From Halobacteriales archaeon QS_9_67_15 (lineage in GTDB: Archaea; Halobacteriota; Halobacteria; Halobacteriales; Haloarculaceae): a DNA stretch of 5,558 bases. This document shows positions 5,110 through 5,558 of the stretch, one piece after another (the stretch's first letter is position 1; each line of letters opens with the position of its first letter). The stretch is taken from NCBI GenBank assembly GCA_003023165.1, contig PXSD01000140.1:1-5558 (forward strand), read 5' to 3'. The notes under the pieces are model-generated. The model saw only the letters and a program-made list of their open reading frames with translations, was not told the DNA's origin and made no database searches. The position numbers and the translations under genes were made by a program.

Positions 5110-5395
5110 GTGACATCGTTCTCAGCCGGTGTGCGACACTGTCGGCCGGAGGGCCGACGGGCGTCGTGTGCGGTGTCGTGGCCAACCTATCACCCGGCGG
5201 TGGTCGCCTTCTTCCACGACCACGGCACCGACATGACGAGCGTCCGCCACTGGAAACTGGCGTGGGCGATGACCGACGAACACCTGACCGTCCGCTCGAC
5301 GGAGCCGTGGGACCGCGGTCACAGTCGAGCGCGACGGCGAACAGCTCGAACTCGTCGTGGACGGGGGCCTGACCGCCGACGCGATGCGGTCGTGA
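5110..5395 (+). pseudogene. Truncated and frameshifted relic of a haloarchaeal regulator-like protein (C-terminal domain only)
   Basis: The frame from 5110 reads a cysteine-bearing segment and then SWPTYHPAVVAFFHDHG, followed by MTSVRHWKLAWAMTDEHLTVRSTEPW up to about 5310. From about 5312 a second frame (+1) continues AVTVERDGEQLELVVDGG and ends LTADAMRS at the TGA 5393-5395. Together these match from memory the C-terminal domain of haloarchaeal winged-helix proteins: a zinc-ribbon-like Cys region, HPAVVxFxxDHG, a W, then a strand pair VxVxxDGxxLxLxxD. The N-terminal DNA-binding domain has no room, because the reductase start on the other strand is only 65 bases away, and I see no homologous sequence before 5110. 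Both the truncation and the shift point to a dead gene. Family naming is from remembered sequence patterns and should be checked. Confidence 0.6.
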
Positions 5396-5483
5396 CGCGG
5401 TCGGAGCCGGTGTCCCCGAATCGGACCGCGGCGAGGAGCGCGACCGTTCCGAGCGCGAACGTGTATCGGGTGAGCGATGGCAC
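5319..5483 (-). CDS. Doubtful small hydrophobic ORF (54 codons)
   Basis: From a GTG at 5483 the minus strand reads (M)PSLTRYTFALGTVALLAAVRFGDTG, which looks like the start of a small membrane protein. After about residue 35 it becomes a run of Arg-rich sequence that is simply antisense to the regulator relic, and it stops at 5319. The first half may be the surviving N-terminus of a gene interrupted at the relic, or a chance ORF. There is no Shine-Dalgarno sequence and no clear TATA box. Confidence 0.2.
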   Translation of the reverse strand: MPSLTRYTFALGTVALLAAVRFGDTGSDRVTTASRRRSGPRPRRVRAVRRRARL

Positions 5484-5528
5484 GACTGAGAGTGAGAGTG
5501 AACCCAGTTGCGAACGGCTGACTGCCGG

Positions 5529-5558
5529 TCAGGCGCCGAGGTAGAGCTTCGACACTTC
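5529..5558 (-). CDS. Last nine codons of a minus-strand gene entering from the right
   Basis: The minus strand reads EVSKLYLGA and a TGA (5531 to 5529), with the frame open to the right edge. A VxxxYLG ending is common in ATP-binding subunits of the LivG/LivF/LptB type, but nine residues cannot identify a family. The fragment is included because the neighbouring downstream DNA has no competing frame. Confidence 0.35.
   Translation of the reverse strand, partial: EVSKLYLGA

Noticed and set aside
5487..5502. Short GAGAGT-type tandem
   Set aside because: Only about two and a half copies of a six-base unit; too short to mean anything.
5518..5532. Five-bp hairpin CTGAC-N5-GTCAG overlapping the stop of the right-edge fragment
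   Set aside because: The stem is too short and lacks a T tract, so a terminator call is not supported.
5396..5544. Continuation of the regulator relic's first frame to 5544
   Set aside because: After about 5310 the conserved sequence moves to another frame, so this tail is out-of-frame translation.

Overview
The window looks like chromosomal DNA of a haloarchaeon (class Halobacteria). GC is high with strong G/C at third codon positions. The proteins are rich in Asp and Glu. Several genes lack a Shine-Dalgarno sequence but have an AT-rich TATA-like box about 28-30 bases before the start codon, as expected for leaderless archaeal transcripts. The central enzymes belong to families typical of this group, including an archaeal-type class I aldolase. 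No tRNA, rRNA or CRISPR array is visible.

Layout. On the minus strand, bases 1-1259 hold a two-gene gluconeogenic operon: a class I (DhnA-type) fructose-bisphosphate aldolase, followed with a 4-base ATGA overlap by a class I fructose-1,6-bisphosphatase that runs off the left edge. The 252-base divergent region (1260-1511) contains a clear TATA box, a perfect 16-bp palindrome at the expected transcription start, and an upstream inverted repeat matching the published TrmB motif. It also holds the promoter side of a plus-strand 3-hydroxyacyl-CoA dehydrogenase gene (1512-2372). Three degenerate 26-27 bp tandem units start inside the last codons of that gene. Next comes a plus-strand gene for a secreted or membrane-anchored protein of unknown function (2521-3777) with an obvious Shine-Dalgarno sequence.

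The right part shows decay and mobility. An 82-bp, almost fully palindromic element with 12-bp terminal inverted repeats sits exactly at the stop codon of the membrane-protein gene. It is flanked by a 5-bp direct repeat, so it looks like a MITE-type insertion. It is followed by a hairpin with a T-rich tail that probably terminates the opposing aldo/keto reductase gene. That reductase (minus strand, 4080-5044) carries a frame-disrupting deletion exactly in its NADP-binding loop and is probably a pseudogene. Beyond it lies a 5'-truncated, frameshifted relic of a haloarchaeal regulator-like protein (C-terminal domain only). The right edge has a hydrophobic small ORF of doubtful status and the last nine codons of another minus-strand gene.

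Functional reading. The aldolase and phosphatase catalyse consecutive steps from triose phosphates to fructose 6-phosphate, and the operator-like sites fit sugar-dependent control of that flux. The dehydrogenase belongs to acyl-CoA metabolism and shares only the intergenic region. I see no complete new defence, secretion or biosynthetic system. The most unusual items are the MITE-like palindrome that supplies a stop codon, the two operator-like sites at the aldolase promoter, and the two decaying genes on the right.
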